From: Achromobacter mucicolens | GTDB taxonomy: Bacteria > Pseudomonadota > Gammaproteobacteria > Burkholderiales > Burkholderiaceae_B | Direction of reading: 5' to 3' | DNA: 64,000 bases | NCBI RefSeq assembly: GCF_902859725.1 | Contig: NZ_CADIJP010000004.1 | Span: 186,001-250,000, forward strand | In this document: positions 18,378 through 27,228 of the stretch, in pieces | How the letters are laid out: the number at the start of each line of letters is the position of its first letter | How positions within the stretch are numbered: position 1 is the stretch's first letter | Notes under the pieces: model-generated | What the model was told of the DNA's origin: nothing | The model's database searches: none | Seen by the model: only the letters and a program-made list of their open reading frames with translations | Position numbers and translations under genes: made by a program

Positions 18378-18776
18378 CTAACGTTTCTTGACGCTGGGGC
18401 CAAGCGACTGGCGAGCGGCCCCGGAAGTGGCCGCCACGGTACGGCAACGCACCCCGGCTTCGGCCAGCACCCGGGCCAGCGGCTTCTGCGCGGCGAGGAA
18501 CGCCGTCTTTTCGTCGGCGGCCAGCTTGCAGATGAACAACTGGGCCTGGAGTTGCGTGCGGCGCGCCTTGCGGTTGTCGGCTTCCTTGGCGAGCCATTCG
18601 CCCACCCAGGCTGCGGCAGCCTCGGCATCGCCCTGCTGCTTGACGTGCCCGAGCAGGTCGTAGACGGTCACGCCGTCGATGCGCTCGTCCTCGCCGCGGG
18701 AGAGGAACAGCTTGGCGGACTGGCCCGTGTAGCCTGGGACGACCGCCAGACAATCCCGTTCTGCGGGTTTTTTCAT
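18378..18776 (-). CDS. Hypothetical protein, 132 residues
   Basis: Not recognised. It begins MKKPAERDCLAVVPGYTGQSAKLFLSRGEDERIDG, is rich in alanine with a helical central part (EAAAAWVGEWLAKEADNRKARR) and ends in a basic KKR. No signal peptide or membrane helix. Codon use and high third-position GC support it as a real lineage-specific gene. It lies divergent from the DUF2513 gene across about 120 bases. Confidence 0.6.
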   Translation of the reverse strand: MKKPAERDCLAVVPGYTGQSAKLFLSRGEDERIDGVTVYDLLGHVKQQGDAEAAAAWVGEWLAKEADNRKARRTQLQAQLFICKLAADEKTAFLAAQKPLARVLAEAGVRCRTVAATSGAARQSLGPSVKKR

Positions 18777-18899
18777 GGTGTTTTCGAATGTGGTTTAGCA
18801 AGAACCCCGGACTGTAACGCAGGCGCGCGCGCCGTCCTATCGCCGTCGCGGAAGTCTGCTATTGTCAACGTGTTCTTTCATCCCAACATGGTGGACATC

Positions 18900-19205
18900 A
18901 TGCAACGCGATTTCGATCTGGTCGTCACGATTCTGGGCGCCCTGCGCGACGCCCCCGGCCCCAACCTGAGCACCCACGACATCAAGAACGCCGCCCTGGC
19001 GCCGCACCCCGAAGAACAAGGCCTGCAGCTCATCGCGCATCACCTGGACCTGCTGGAAGATGCGGGCCTGGTCAAGCAGATCAGCGAGACCGCGGCGACT
19101 GCCGGCGCCACGCGCTGGCGCATCACGTGGAAGGGCTACGACGCCCTGGAGCAGGATGAGGACGACGAAGACGAAGACGACGAGGACTTCGACGCCGAAG
19201 AATGA
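18900..19205 (+). CDS. DUF2513-like winged-helix protein with polyacidic tail
   Basis: Small protein of 101 residues that begins MQRDFDLVVTILGALRDAPG and continues through a winged-helix-like region (HHLDLLEDAGLVKQI ... RWRITWKGYDALE), the pattern of the DUF2513 family often found in phages and mobile islands. The last 18 residues are almost all aspartate and glutamate. A start at 18888 (MVDIMQRDF) is possible, but GGTGGA precedes 18900. The role is unknown; no phage genes are nearby. Confidence 0.7.
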   Translation: MQRDFDLVVTILGALRDAPGPNLSTHDIKNAALAPHPEEQGLQLIAHHLDLLEDAGLVKQISETAATAGATRWRITWKGYDALEQDEDDEDEDDEDFDAEE

Positions 19206-19208
19206 GAC

Positions 19209-19228
19209 GCTGCGCCGAAAGGCGCAGC
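19209..19228 (+). terminator. Tight stem-loop after the DUF2513-like gene
   Basis: GCTGCGCC and GGCGCAGC form a perfect 8-bp stem closed by GAAA. No T-run follows, so it may stabilise the 3' end rather than terminate by itself. Confidence 0.45.
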
Positions 19229-19245
19229 CGGACGATCCGCGCGGC

Positions 19246-19539
19246 TTAGCGCAATGATTGAGCCGTTTGCCGGCGTTGCCGGATGCGCCGCGTCAACAGC
19301 GCCGCCGCGGCGCCGATCACCAGGCTGAACATGAAGGCGGCGATCGACAACATCGCCGACAGTTCATCGAATCCCCCCAGCCGCGCCAGCACCAGCACGG
19401 CCACGAATATCGCCGCCGACCACGCCACAAGGCCGATCAGCAGCTGCTTGACCGTCCGCAGGCGGCCGCACAAGGTGCCGCCAGCAAGTGCGGCGGCCAC
19501 CATGGCAGCCATGGACCAGAACAGATACTCGTAGTGCAT
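19246..19539 (-). CDS. Small membrane protein of unknown function
   Basis: Not recognised. Ninety-seven residues from the ATG at 19539 (MHYEYLFWSMAAMVAAALAGG), with three predicted membrane helices near residues 8-25, 35-55 and 65-82, and a basic C-terminus (RRIRQRRQ). The start 24 bases further up lacks a ribosome site. It follows the RidA gene by about 90 bases on the same strand and could be its distal neighbour in a transcript. Confidence 0.6.
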   Translation of the reverse strand: MHYEYLFWSMAAMVAAALAGGTLCGRLRTVKQLLIGLVAWSAAIFVAVLVLARLGGFDELSAMLSIAAFMFSLVIGAAAALLTRRIRQRRQTAQSLR

Positions 19540-19632
19540 GGGGACGGTCTCCGCCAAGGGCATTGAGGCGCACGCATTATAGGCGGCGCCTGCCTGCCGC
19601 CCTTTGCTCCCCTGCCCGGCTGCGAACTCCGA

Positions 19633-20019
19633 TCAGCCCAACGCCACCACGCTGATTTCCACCAACGCGCCATAGTGCAGTTCTCGGGTGGGCACGATGG
19701 CGCGGGCTGGCCGGTGGCTGCCAAAGCATTCCTCGTACACCGCGTTGACCTCATCCCACAGGCTGACGTCCGGGATGTACACGGTCACGTTGACCACCGA
19801 CGACAGCGAGGAACCAGCAGCCTCCAGGATTGCGCGCACGCTGCGCAGCGCCTGCCGCGTCTGGCCTGCCGCATCCTCCGCCAGGACGGGGCGCACGCCA
19901 GGTGCGGCCGGCGGCAAAAAGCCCAACTGCCCCGAGACGAAGACGAAACCGTTGGCGCGGATCGCCTGCGAATAATGGCCCGCCGGCGGGGTGGCGTCGG
20001 GTGTTTGGATGAGGTCCAT
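19633..20019 (-). CDS. RidA family imine/enamine deaminase
   Basis: Rid (YjgF/YER057c/UK114) protein of 128 residues that hydrolyses reactive 2-aminoacrylate-type enamines. The catalytic arginine region is present as HRPARAIVPTRELHYG, and the C-terminal VEISVVALG matches the VEIEAIA block. The start at 20019 gives MDLIQTPDATPPAGHYSQAI, the usual N-terminal substrate motif. It begins 28 bases after the DSD1-type gene stop, so the two form an operon; that pairing fits clearance of enamine released by a PLP dehydratase. Confidence 0.9.
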   Translation of the reverse strand: MDLIQTPDATPPAGHYSQAIRANGFVFVSGQLGFLPPAAPGVRPVLAEDAAGQTRQALRSVRAILEAAGSSLSSVVNVTVYIPDVSLWDEVNAVYEECFGSHRPARAIVPTRELHYGALVEISVVALG

Positions 20020-20047
20020 GCGAGCGTCCTCCTTGATGATGCGCGGC

Positions 20048-21205
20048 CTACCAGCCACGGAAGCGTTCCCAGTGCGACACCACGCCCGGCTCCCCGGAAC
20101 GCACGACCTCGTAGGCGTCGTGCTGAGCGCACGTCGCGCAAGCGTGGTTCGGCACGATACGCACTTTGGCGCCGATCGGCAGGTCGGGCAACACCGCGTT
20201 GCTGCCGGGGCGTACCTTGATGATGCCCTGCTCCTGGTTGGTTTCGGCAAGCAGCACGTCCGGGTAGACCGCGCCGTCCACGTCGCACACCAAGCCGTAC
20301 AACTGGTCCACCGGCTGTTTTGCCGTGCCACGGTCCCGCGACATGGCCATCCACCCAGCGTCCACCAGGATCCAGCCTTTATCGGGCTGATGGCCAATAA
20401 CGGTGGTCAGCACCGTGGCGGCGATGTCGTCCACGCTGCACACCCCCAGGCCGGCCATCACGAGATCAAAAAAGACGTACACGCCAGCGCGGACTTCCGT
20501 GACGCCTTCGAGGTTCCGGGCAAAGTGCGCGGTGGGCGTTGAGCCGACGCTGACCACCGGGCACGGCAACCCCGCGTCGCGAATCGCCTGCGCGCAACTG
20601 ACGGCGGCCCACCGCTCCTGTTCGGCCATATCGGCGATCGCCTCGACGCTACGGCAGCCATACGATTCGCCCGCGTGCGTCATGACGCCGCGCAGGCAGG
20701 CGCCCTTTTGGTGCAGCACGCGCGCAATGGCCAGCAACTGGCCGGTGTCCTTGGGCTGCACACCGGCGCGGTGCCCGTCGCAATCGATTTCGATCAGCGC
20801 CGGGATGGCATCGCCGGCAGCCTTGGAACGCGCCGACACCGCGCGCGCGGCCTCGATGCTGTCGACCACCACCGTCAGGTCGATGCCGCGCTGACGCAAG
20901 GCCAGCACGCGATCGAGCTTCGACGGAGACACGCCGACGGCATACAGCAGATCCGTGACGCCGGCGGCCGCGAATTGCTCGGCCTCCTGCAGCGTCGATA
21001 CGGCGGCTGGCCCTTGCGGGGTCGTCATGAGACGGCGCGCGACCTCGATGGATTTGGGCGTTTTCAGATGGGGACGCAACCTGACGCCGTGCCCGGACAT
21101 CAGGGCGTTCAGCCGGTCGATGTTTCGCGTCATGCGCGTTTCGTCCAGCAGCAGGCAGGGCGTTTCCAGGGAATCCAGGGTGGGCGCGGGGCTTTCCAGA
21201 GTCAT
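20048..21205 (-). CDS. DSD1-type PLP enzyme (D-serine / D-threo-3-hydroxyaspartate dehydratase-like)
   Basis: Fold-type III PLP enzyme of 385 residues, alanine racemase-like N-terminal barrel plus a metal-binding C-terminal domain. The PLP lysine is in RPHLKTPKS near residue 51. The C-terminal metal motif reads PNHACATC: a His-x-Cys pair as in zinc-dependent D-serine dehydratases, rather than the His-x-Asp of D-threonine aldolases. I therefore favour a dehydratase acting on a D-beta-hydroxy amino acid, giving an enamine. It is cotranscribed with ridA and divergent from a LysR regulator. The exact substrate is not known. Confidence 0.82.
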   Translation of the reverse strand: MTLESPAPTLDSLETPCLLLDETRMTRNIDRLNALMSGHGVRLRPHLKTPKSIEVARRLMTTPQGPAAVSTLQEAEQFAAAGVTDLLYAVGVSPSKLDRVLALRQRGIDLTVVVDSIEAARAVSARSKAAGDAIPALIEIDCDGHRAGVQPKDTGQLLAIARVLHQKGACLRGVMTHAGESYGCRSVEAIADMAEQERWAAVSCAQAIRDAGLPCPVVSVGSTPTAHFARNLEGVTEVRAGVYVFFDLVMAGLGVCSVDDIAATVLTTVIGHQPDKGWILVDAGWMAMSRDRGTAKQPVDQLYGLVCDVDGAVYPDVLLAETNQEQGIIKVRPGSNAVLPDLPIGAKVRIVPNHACATCAQHDAYEVVRSGEPGVVSHWERFRGW

Positions 21206-21302
21206 GGGAATCTTTTGAGGGATGAGGGGCGCGGGCACGGCTGGCCCGTCGGGATCAGGACGAAGTATGGCGCGCTCGCCACTTCCCATGTTTAATTCAA
21301 AC

Positions 21303-21317
21303 TTAATATTCCATTAA
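21303..21317. promoter_or_regulatory. Candidate LysR-type operator (TTAAT-N5-ATTAA)
   Basis: Inverted repeat TTAAT/ATTAA with the T-N11-A shape of LysR sites, in the short AT-rich gap between the divergent DSD1-type and LysR genes. A wider ATTCA/TGAAT pair at 21295-21299 and 21326-21330 frames it. Function is inferred from position. Confidence 0.45.
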
Positions 21318-21328
21318 TCCAAACCTGA

Positions 21329-22243
21329 ATGATTACAACCGACGACCTGCGCTTTTTCCTGAGTCTTTCCACTGCCGGATCGCTGGCGCAGGCGGCGCGC
21401 TCGCTGGATGTGACGCCCCCAGCAGTCACGCAGCGGCTCAATGCACTGGAGAAGCGGCTGGGCGTGAGACTGGTCAACCGATCGGCCCGCGGCATCGCAC
21501 TGACCGACGAGGGCCGCCTGCTGGCCATGCGTGCGGGGCAGATCAGTCATGACCTGACGGTGCTGGCCGATGAACTTACGGGCAGGCGCGGCGTTGTGGC
21601 GGGGCATCTGCGGGTGGTGGCGCCGCTGGGCTTTGGCCAGCGCTACATCGCCCCCCTGGTGGCCGACTTCCGATCGCGCAGCGAGAACGTAACGGCCAGC
21701 CTGACGCTATCGGACGGCCCTCCCCGCCTGGCGTCGGACAACTGGGACGTCATGGTGCACATTGGCGAACTGCGCGACTCCACCCTTGTCGCGCACCCGC
21801 TGGCGCCGAACCGGCGCATGCTGTGCGCGTCGCCCGCGTACCTGAAGCGGCGCGGCACGCCGGCCATGCCTGAAGACCTGCGCAACCATGACTGCATCGC
21901 CCTGCGCGAGAACGACGAAGACGTGACCCTGTGGCGGTTCAGGCGCGCCCGGGGCGCAGCAGTCGGCGTTCGCATCGCGCCCGTGTTGTCGTGCAACGCG
22001 GGGGCCACTGCGCTGGAGTGGGCGTTGGGCGGACACGGCATCGTCGCGCGTTCAGAATGGGACGTGGCCACGCACGTCCGTGCAGGCGCGCTGGTCCCGT
22101 TGCTGGCCGGCTGGAGCCTGCCCGATGCGAATGTGGTGGCGCTGGTGAAATCGCGGCAGGAACTGTCCGCGCGCACGGCGGGGTTTCTGGCGGCGCTGCG
22201 CGCGGCCTTCGCCGCGCCGCCCTGGCGCGGCGGGGCGCCCTAG
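21329..22243 (+). CDS. LysR family transcriptional regulator
   Basis: Regulator of 304 residues. The N-terminal winged helix is typical (DDLRFFLSLSTAGSLAQAARSLDVTPPAVTQRLNALEKRLGVRL), followed by a LysR substrate-binding domain with the RxxLxxHxCIALR-like segment (EDLRNHDCIALREND). It is transcribed away from the DSD1-type gene over 123 bases, so it most likely controls that gene and itself. The effector is probably an amino acid related to the enzyme substrate, which is inference. Confidence 0.92.
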   Translation: MITTDDLRFFLSLSTAGSLAQAARSLDVTPPAVTQRLNALEKRLGVRLVNRSARGIALTDEGRLLAMRAGQISHDLTVLADELTGRRGVVAGHLRVVAPLGFGQRYIAPLVADFRSRSENVTASLTLSDGPPRLASDNWDVMVHIGELRDSTLVAHPLAPNRRMLCASPAYLKRRGTPAMPEDLRNHDCIALRENDEDVTLWRFRRARGAAVGVRIAPVLSCNAGATALEWALGGHGIVARSEWDVATHVRAGALVPLLAGWSLPDANVVALVKSRQELSARTAGFLAALRAAFAAPPWRGGAP

Positions 22244-22256
22244 GCGCAAGGACAGC

Positions 22257-22655
22257 TCAATCGAGCATCGCTTCCGCTTCGATCTCGATCAGCCATTCAG
22301 GCAACGACAACCCGCTGACGATGATCCACGACGACGGCGGCGGATCGACCTTGAAGCGGTCGCGAAGCGCCTGCGCCACGACCTCCTGTTCGGTGCGGAC
22401 CGTGTCGCAAATGTAGATCCGCAGCATGATGACCTGCGACAGATTGCCGCCCGCGGCCGCCAGGACACGTTCGACGTTGTCCAGCGCCGCTTCGGTCTGC
22501 ACTTGCAGCCCGGGTCCGACCGTGCGCTCGTTGGCATCGACGCCGACCTGGCCGGACAGCAGCATGCGGCGCTGTCCGGTAACGATCACCGCCTGGCTGA
22601 AACCGTACTGCACGGAGTTGAACACCGTATCGGGATTGACGACGACTCGGGACAT
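22257..22655 (-). CDS. Rid-family protein lacking the catalytic arginine
   Basis: YjgF/YER057c-fold protein of 132 residues. The overall pattern is clear (MLLSGQVGVDANERTV, AALDNVERVLAAAGGNLSQVIMLRIYI, EWLIEIEAEAML), but the segment where RidA has its Arg reads PPPSSWIIVSGLSLPEW, with no arginine. Such Rid subfamilies usually do not show imine hydrolysis and have other roles. AGGAGA precedes the ATG at 22655. It converges with the LysR gene 13 bases away and is on the same strand as the active RidA 2.2 kb further on. Confidence 0.82.
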   Translation of the reverse strand: MSRVVVNPDTVFNSVQYGFSQAVIVTGQRRMLLSGQVGVDANERTVGPGLQVQTEAALDNVERVLAAAGGNLSQVIMLRIYICDTVRTEQEVVAQALRDRFKVDPPPSSWIIVSGLSLPEWLIEIEAEAMLD

Positions 22656-22821
22656 GGGCTTCTCCTGTGCAGTCCGGCGTGGGACGGCTGGTCATTCTAG
22701 CAACCGCACTGCGGACGACGAAGCGCCAGCGGCACCGCGCGTCGAGTCGACCAAACGCGGTATGGAGCCGCGGCACGGCGTTTGCTACGCTGGACTGGTC
22801 TGTTCAGCCAGGGTCACGGCC

Positions 22822-23130
22822 ATGAGCGAGAAGATCCGAGTTCTATGCATCCAGCCCGCCACGACGTCCGCGCGTTTCGCGTTCCTGGTGATTGCCCTGA
22901 AATGGTCATTGGGCGCCACGCCCCGGCCGTCGCGCCTGCAGATCGGCCCGCATGATCTGGCGCCCGAAGGATCGGAAGGCGCCTTCTGGCAGTTTGCGCT
23001 GCGGCACGCCTTCTCCAGCCAGTCCATTCTGGTCACGCGCGGTGAGCATTGGGATGTGTCGGCGTCGGTGGACGGCGACGAAGTCCGCGCCTTCGGGCGG
23101 ACTTTTGCGCTGAGGCAGTGTCTTTTCTGA
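22822..23130 (+). CDS. Hypothetical protein, 102 residues
   Basis: Not recognised. It begins MSEKIRVLCIQPATTSARFAFLVIALKW and ends FGRTFALRQCLF; the middle (ALRHAFSSQSILVTRGEHWDVSASVDGDEVRAFG) suggests a small alpha/beta domain. There is one moderately hydrophobic stretch near residues 17-30 but not a clear membrane helix. The ATG at 22822 is taken as start because no family pattern is seen before it. Codon use fits the genome. Confidence 0.55.
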   Translation: MSEKIRVLCIQPATTSARFAFLVIALKWSLGATPRPSRLQIGPHDLAPEGSEGAFWQFALRHAFSSQSILVTRGEHWDVSASVDGDEVRAFGRTFALRQCLF

Positions 23131-23155
23131 CCCCGCGGTGCGCCACGCCTGCGTC

Positions 23156-23413
23156 TCAGGCGTCGACAGGCGCCTTGCGGTGATACGCCGCGAGTTCTTC
23201 GGCCGTCCAGCGCTGGCGCGCTTCGTCCTGACAGCAGGTGCGATACACCAGCGCGCCGACGTCCAGAAAACGCTTCACGTCGGCGTCAGACAGCTTGCCC
23301 TGCACCTGCAACAGGCAGTCGGCCAAAGTGGAAAGCACGCCGTCCCAGCCGTCAAACCTGCCAGGCGCCACCGGCAACGTGATCATGCGCGCCATCATTT
23401 CACTATGGTCCAT
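23156..23413 (-). CDS. Hypothetical protein, 85 residues
   Basis: Not recognised. MDHSEMMARMITLPVAPGRFDGWDGVLSTLADCLLQ... with two adjacent cysteines in YRTCCQDEARQRW. A ribosome site GGGGAGA lies eight bases before the ATG. Soluble and probably helical. It converges with the preceding small gene and lies downstream of the PqiB gene on the same strand. Confidence 0.6.
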   Translation of the reverse strand: MDHSEMMARMITLPVAPGRFDGWDGVLSTLADCLLQVQGKLSDADVKRFLDVGALVYRTCCQDEARQRWTAEELAAYHRKAPVDA

Positions 23414-23512
23414 GCTGAGTCTCCCCTCTGTCGCGGCGCCGCTCGATCCGCTCTCGCCTGGCGCCCCTGCATGGCTTGCAGCAAGTGGCGTTCCTGATGG
23501 GAAACGTATGGT

Positions 23513-25162
23513 TTAACGCGCTGGCGCCCGCCCAGTCACCGGATCCGGCGCGCGTCCGCGCAACAGCGACCCCGGATGGGCTTGCAGGTAGTCGGCCAAT
23601 TCGCGCAACGACCGCGCGGTGCGGGCCAGTTCCTGCAGCAGCGTGCTCGTGTTGACCGGCAAGCCCGCATCGGGACTCAGCAACCCGCCCACCGCGCCCA
23701 GCGATCGGCTAGCTTGGCGCAGCATCGCGGACGCTTCGGGCGCAAGCTGCGTGTCCAGCCGCTTGACCAGTCTGGAGGTGCCTTGCAGCAGGTTGCCCAG
23801 TTCCGCGCCCAGGCCCTCCAGCGGAATCTTCTCGATCTTGGTCAGAATGGAGTTCAGTTGCAGTTGCAGTTGATCGAGGTTGTTTGGCACCGTGGGGATG
23901 AAGGGCACCTCTTCCATCTTGAACGTGACGGGCTTGGCATCAGGAAACACCGCCATCGCAATGTACAGCTGGCCCGTCAGCAGGTTGCCGATGCGCAATT
24001 GCGCGCGCAGGCCGTGCTCGATCATGGCCGCCATCAGCTTGCCGCTGGGATGCTCCAGCGACGATCCGGCATACTCCCGGATCTCTTCGAAGGTCTTCGC
24101 GCCCAGCCGCTCCGGGTACAGCGTGGCATCCACCAGCGCGTAGAACTGGTTGGTCGTACGGTCCAATTCCAGCCCGATGGCGTCGACCTGCCCGACCGAA
24201 GCGCCAAACGCGTCGATCGGGGCGCCGACGGAAAGGCCGCGCACCGACTGGTCAAACCGCATGCGGATATGCAACGGCATGCCATCCGGCTGCGCCCGCG
24301 CAGCGGTTTCGGAGGGGTAGATGACGAACGTGGCCTCTGGCTTGGCCGCGGCATGATGGCGGGTCTCTATCGAATCGAAGGCGACGCCCCCCACGATCAC
24401 CGACAGCAGGGATTGCGAGCGCACGTCAAGCCCCCGCGCATCCACCGAAAAATCCACCCCGCTCGCATTCCAGAAGCGCGTGCCTTCGTTCACATATGCA
24501 TCGTTTGGCGCATCCACGAACACCTGGATGTCTACCCCCTTGCCGGTGCTGTCCAGCCGATAGCTCACAACCTGTCCCACCGCGATGCGCCGGTAATAGA
24601 CGGGCGATCCGATATCCAGCGATCCCAGGTCATGGCCCTTGAGCGTGAAGCGCTTGCCCGGCCGGTCCTGTGTCACTTCGGGTGGGACCTCCAGGCCGAC
24701 GAACGCGAATTTGCTTGCATTGCCGGGATCGACGCCGCCGCGCAGGCCAGCCGGATCCAGGCCGATGTAGGCGCCAGAAAGCAAGGTGCTCAGGCCGGAG
24801 ACGCCGCTAAGCGTGAGCCGGGGCCGCACCACCCAGAACAAGGTGCCCTCTTGCAAGAGGCCCGCCGCATCCTTGTTGAGCCGCACCGTCGCGATCACGC
24901 CCGTTCTGTCAGCGTTGAGCGCCACGCGCTCCACGACGCCGACATTCACTTCCTTGTATCGGACCTGCGTCTTGCCCGCCTCCAGCCCTTCTGCCGTCTG
25001 GAAACTGATCGTGGCCTGCGGGCCGGCGTCCATCCAGACCTTCAGCACCAACAGCAAGCCACCCAGCGCCGCGACGATCGGCACCAGCCAGATCCAGGAA
25101 AACCGGCGGCCACGGAGGGCAGGCGGGAGCTTTTGAGCGGCAGCAGGAGCAGTCTCGGGCAT
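23513..25162 (-). CDS. pqiB: PqiB-type MCE-domain membrane protein
   Basis: Inner-membrane-anchored periplasm-spanning lipid transport protein (549 residues). One N-terminal membrane helix (residues about 20-42, WIWLVPIVAALGGLLLVLKVW) is followed by three MCE domains starting near GPQATISFQTAEGLEAGKT, GKRFTLKGHDLGSLDIGSP and PLHIRMRFDQSVRGLSVGAP, then a long helical C-terminus that forms the needle in PqiB. The ATG at 25162 has GAAGGA eight bases upstream; the ATG nine bases earlier touches that site. No pqiA or pqiC lies beside it, unlike the usual pqiABC operon. Confidence 0.9.
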   Translation of the reverse strand: MPETAPAAAQKLPPALRGRRFSWIWLVPIVAALGGLLLVLKVWMDAGPQATISFQTAEGLEAGKTQVRYKEVNVGVVERVALNADRTGVIATVRLNKDAAGLLQEGTLFWVVRPRLTLSGVSGLSTLLSGAYIGLDPAGLRGGVDPGNASKFAFVGLEVPPEVTQDRPGKRFTLKGHDLGSLDIGSPVYYRRIAVGQVVSYRLDSTGKGVDIQVFVDAPNDAYVNEGTRFWNASGVDFSVDARGLDVRSQSLLSVIVGGVAFDSIETRHHAAAKPEATFVIYPSETAARAQPDGMPLHIRMRFDQSVRGLSVGAPIDAFGASVGQVDAIGLELDRTTNQFYALVDATLYPERLGAKTFEEIREYAGSSLEHPSGKLMAAMIEHGLRAQLRIGNLLTGQLYIAMAVFPDAKPVTFKMEEVPFIPTVPNNLDQLQLQLNSILTKIEKIPLEGLGAELGNLLQGTSRLVKRLDTQLAPEASAMLRQASRSLGAVGGLLSPDAGLPVNTSTLLQELARTARSLRELADYLQAHPGSLLRGRAPDPVTGRAPAR

Positions 25163-25323
25163 TGAAGGCATCCTTCGTGAGCACGCGTCCGGACTCTGGG
25201 TGCAATCCCGGTAAAGCGTCGCGCCAGCGGGGCCGCCGCGCAACAAGGGTAATCCCGACGTTTGCGCATGCCCGCTGCGCAAAGAAAGAGTAGGATGGCC
25301 ATCCCAGTAAACAGGAAGCTTCC

Positions 25324-25809
25324 GTGAACATCGAAATTCGTCCTGCCGTCCCTTCGGACGCGGCCCAGATCCATGCCTTCATCACCGAATTGGCGGTCTA
25401 CGAACGCGCCGCGCATGAGGTGATCGCCAGCGCTGAAGATGTCGAACGCACCTTGTTTGCGCAAGGCGCTCCGGCCCGGGCGTTGATGTGCCTGGTCGAG
25501 GGCAAGGCCATCGGCTACGCCGTCTATTTCTACAGCTACTCCACCTGGCTTGGAAAGAACGGCATCTACCTGGAGGATCTGTACGTCACGCCCGAACATC
25601 GAGGCATCGGCGCGGGACGCGATCTGCTGCGCCATCTGGCGCGCGAGGCGGTGGCAAACGATTGCGGGCGGCTTGAATGGAGTGTGCTGGACTGGAACCA
25701 GCCCGCGATCGATTTCTTTCAATCCATTGGCGCCCTGCCTCAGGACGAATGGGTGCGCTATCGGATGGCCGGCGACGCATTGCGCAATTTCGCCGAAGGC
25801 CGCCGCTAA
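25324..25809 (+). CDS. GNAT family N-acetyltransferase (diamine acetyltransferase-like)
   Basis: Acetyl-CoA-dependent acetyltransferase of 161 residues. The CoA-binding motif A is seen as YVTPEHRGIGAGRDLLRHLA near residues 85-104, and motif B as WSVLDWNQPAIDFFQSIGA. The N-terminal IRPAVPSDAAQIHAFITELAVYE and the LEDLYV-P-HRG pattern resemble spermidine/spermine acetyltransferases, but the substrate is not certain. It diverges from pqiB over 160 bases and is followed by a short triple repeat. Confidence 0.88.
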   Translation: MNIEIRPAVPSDAAQIHAFITELAVYERAAHEVIASAEDVERTLFAQGAPARALMCLVEGKAIGYAVYFYSYSTWLGKNGIYLEDLYVTPEHRGIGAGRDLLRHLAREAVANDCGRLEWSVLDWNQPAIDFFQSIGALPQDEWVRYRMAGDALRNFAEGRR

Positions 25810-25844
25810 GGCGGCCACTACGGCAGCCACTTAGGCAGCCACTA
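25810..25844 (+). repeat. Three 11-bp direct repeats GGC(A/G)GCCACT(A/T)
   Basis: Three near-identical copies start at 25810, 25822 and 25834, with a 12-base period, immediately after the GNAT stop codon. They lie outside coding sequence and look like a minor slippage product. Confidence 0.7.
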
Positions 25845-25859
25845 ATACAGCCAGACCGC

Positions 25860-26168
25860 TCAGAACTCCGGCAGGTCGAACAGCGTGTGCAAGGTGGAGC
25901 TTGGCACCGGGACGGACGCGAGATGCTCGCGGCCCCGGGCATCCACCAGCACGCGCACCGCGCGCGATGCGACGGTCAAGCCGTCCACGCTGATCGCGGT
26001 CTCGACCTCAGCGCCGTCCTTGAGAAGTTCAATGACTTCGGAGGCTGCCGCCGTGGTGGGCTCCGAGATCCACCCGGGAACGCCGCGCACGGCCTGCCCC
26101 CAGCGCACATAGGCGATATGGCCACTCATGGCCTCCTTGCGCACGGCGACGATCACATACAAAGACAT
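25860..26168 (-). CDS. Hypothetical protein, 102 residues
   Basis: Not recognised. It starts MSLYVIVAVRKEAMSGHIAYVRWGQ and ends SSTLHTLFDLPEF, with a central TTAAASEVIELLKDGAEVETAISVDG. It is probably a small alpha/beta protein, soluble. GGAGG lies six bases before the ATG at 26168, so expression is likely. It is downstream of kdsA on the same strand after 68 bases and may share its transcript. Confidence 0.65.
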   Translation of the reverse strand: MSLYVIVAVRKEAMSGHIAYVRWGQAVRGVPGWISEPTTAAASEVIELLKDGAEVETAISVDGLTVASRAVRVLVDARGREHLASVPVPSSTLHTLFDLPEF

Positions 26169-26236
26169 CCAGGCCTCCCTAACGTGTGGCCTGGATCGTA
26201 TAACAGCTTGGCGTGCGCGGCATGACCGCGCCTGCT

Positions 26237-27196
<960 letters not shown>

Positions 27197-27228
27197 CTAA
27201 ATCACGCGCGCGATGCGGATCGGACGTG

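Noticed and set aside
22426-22821. N-terminal extension of the small gene at 22822 back into the Rid gene region
   Set aside because: The extra residues are antisense to the Rid gene and show no conserved pattern; ATG at 22822 is simpler.
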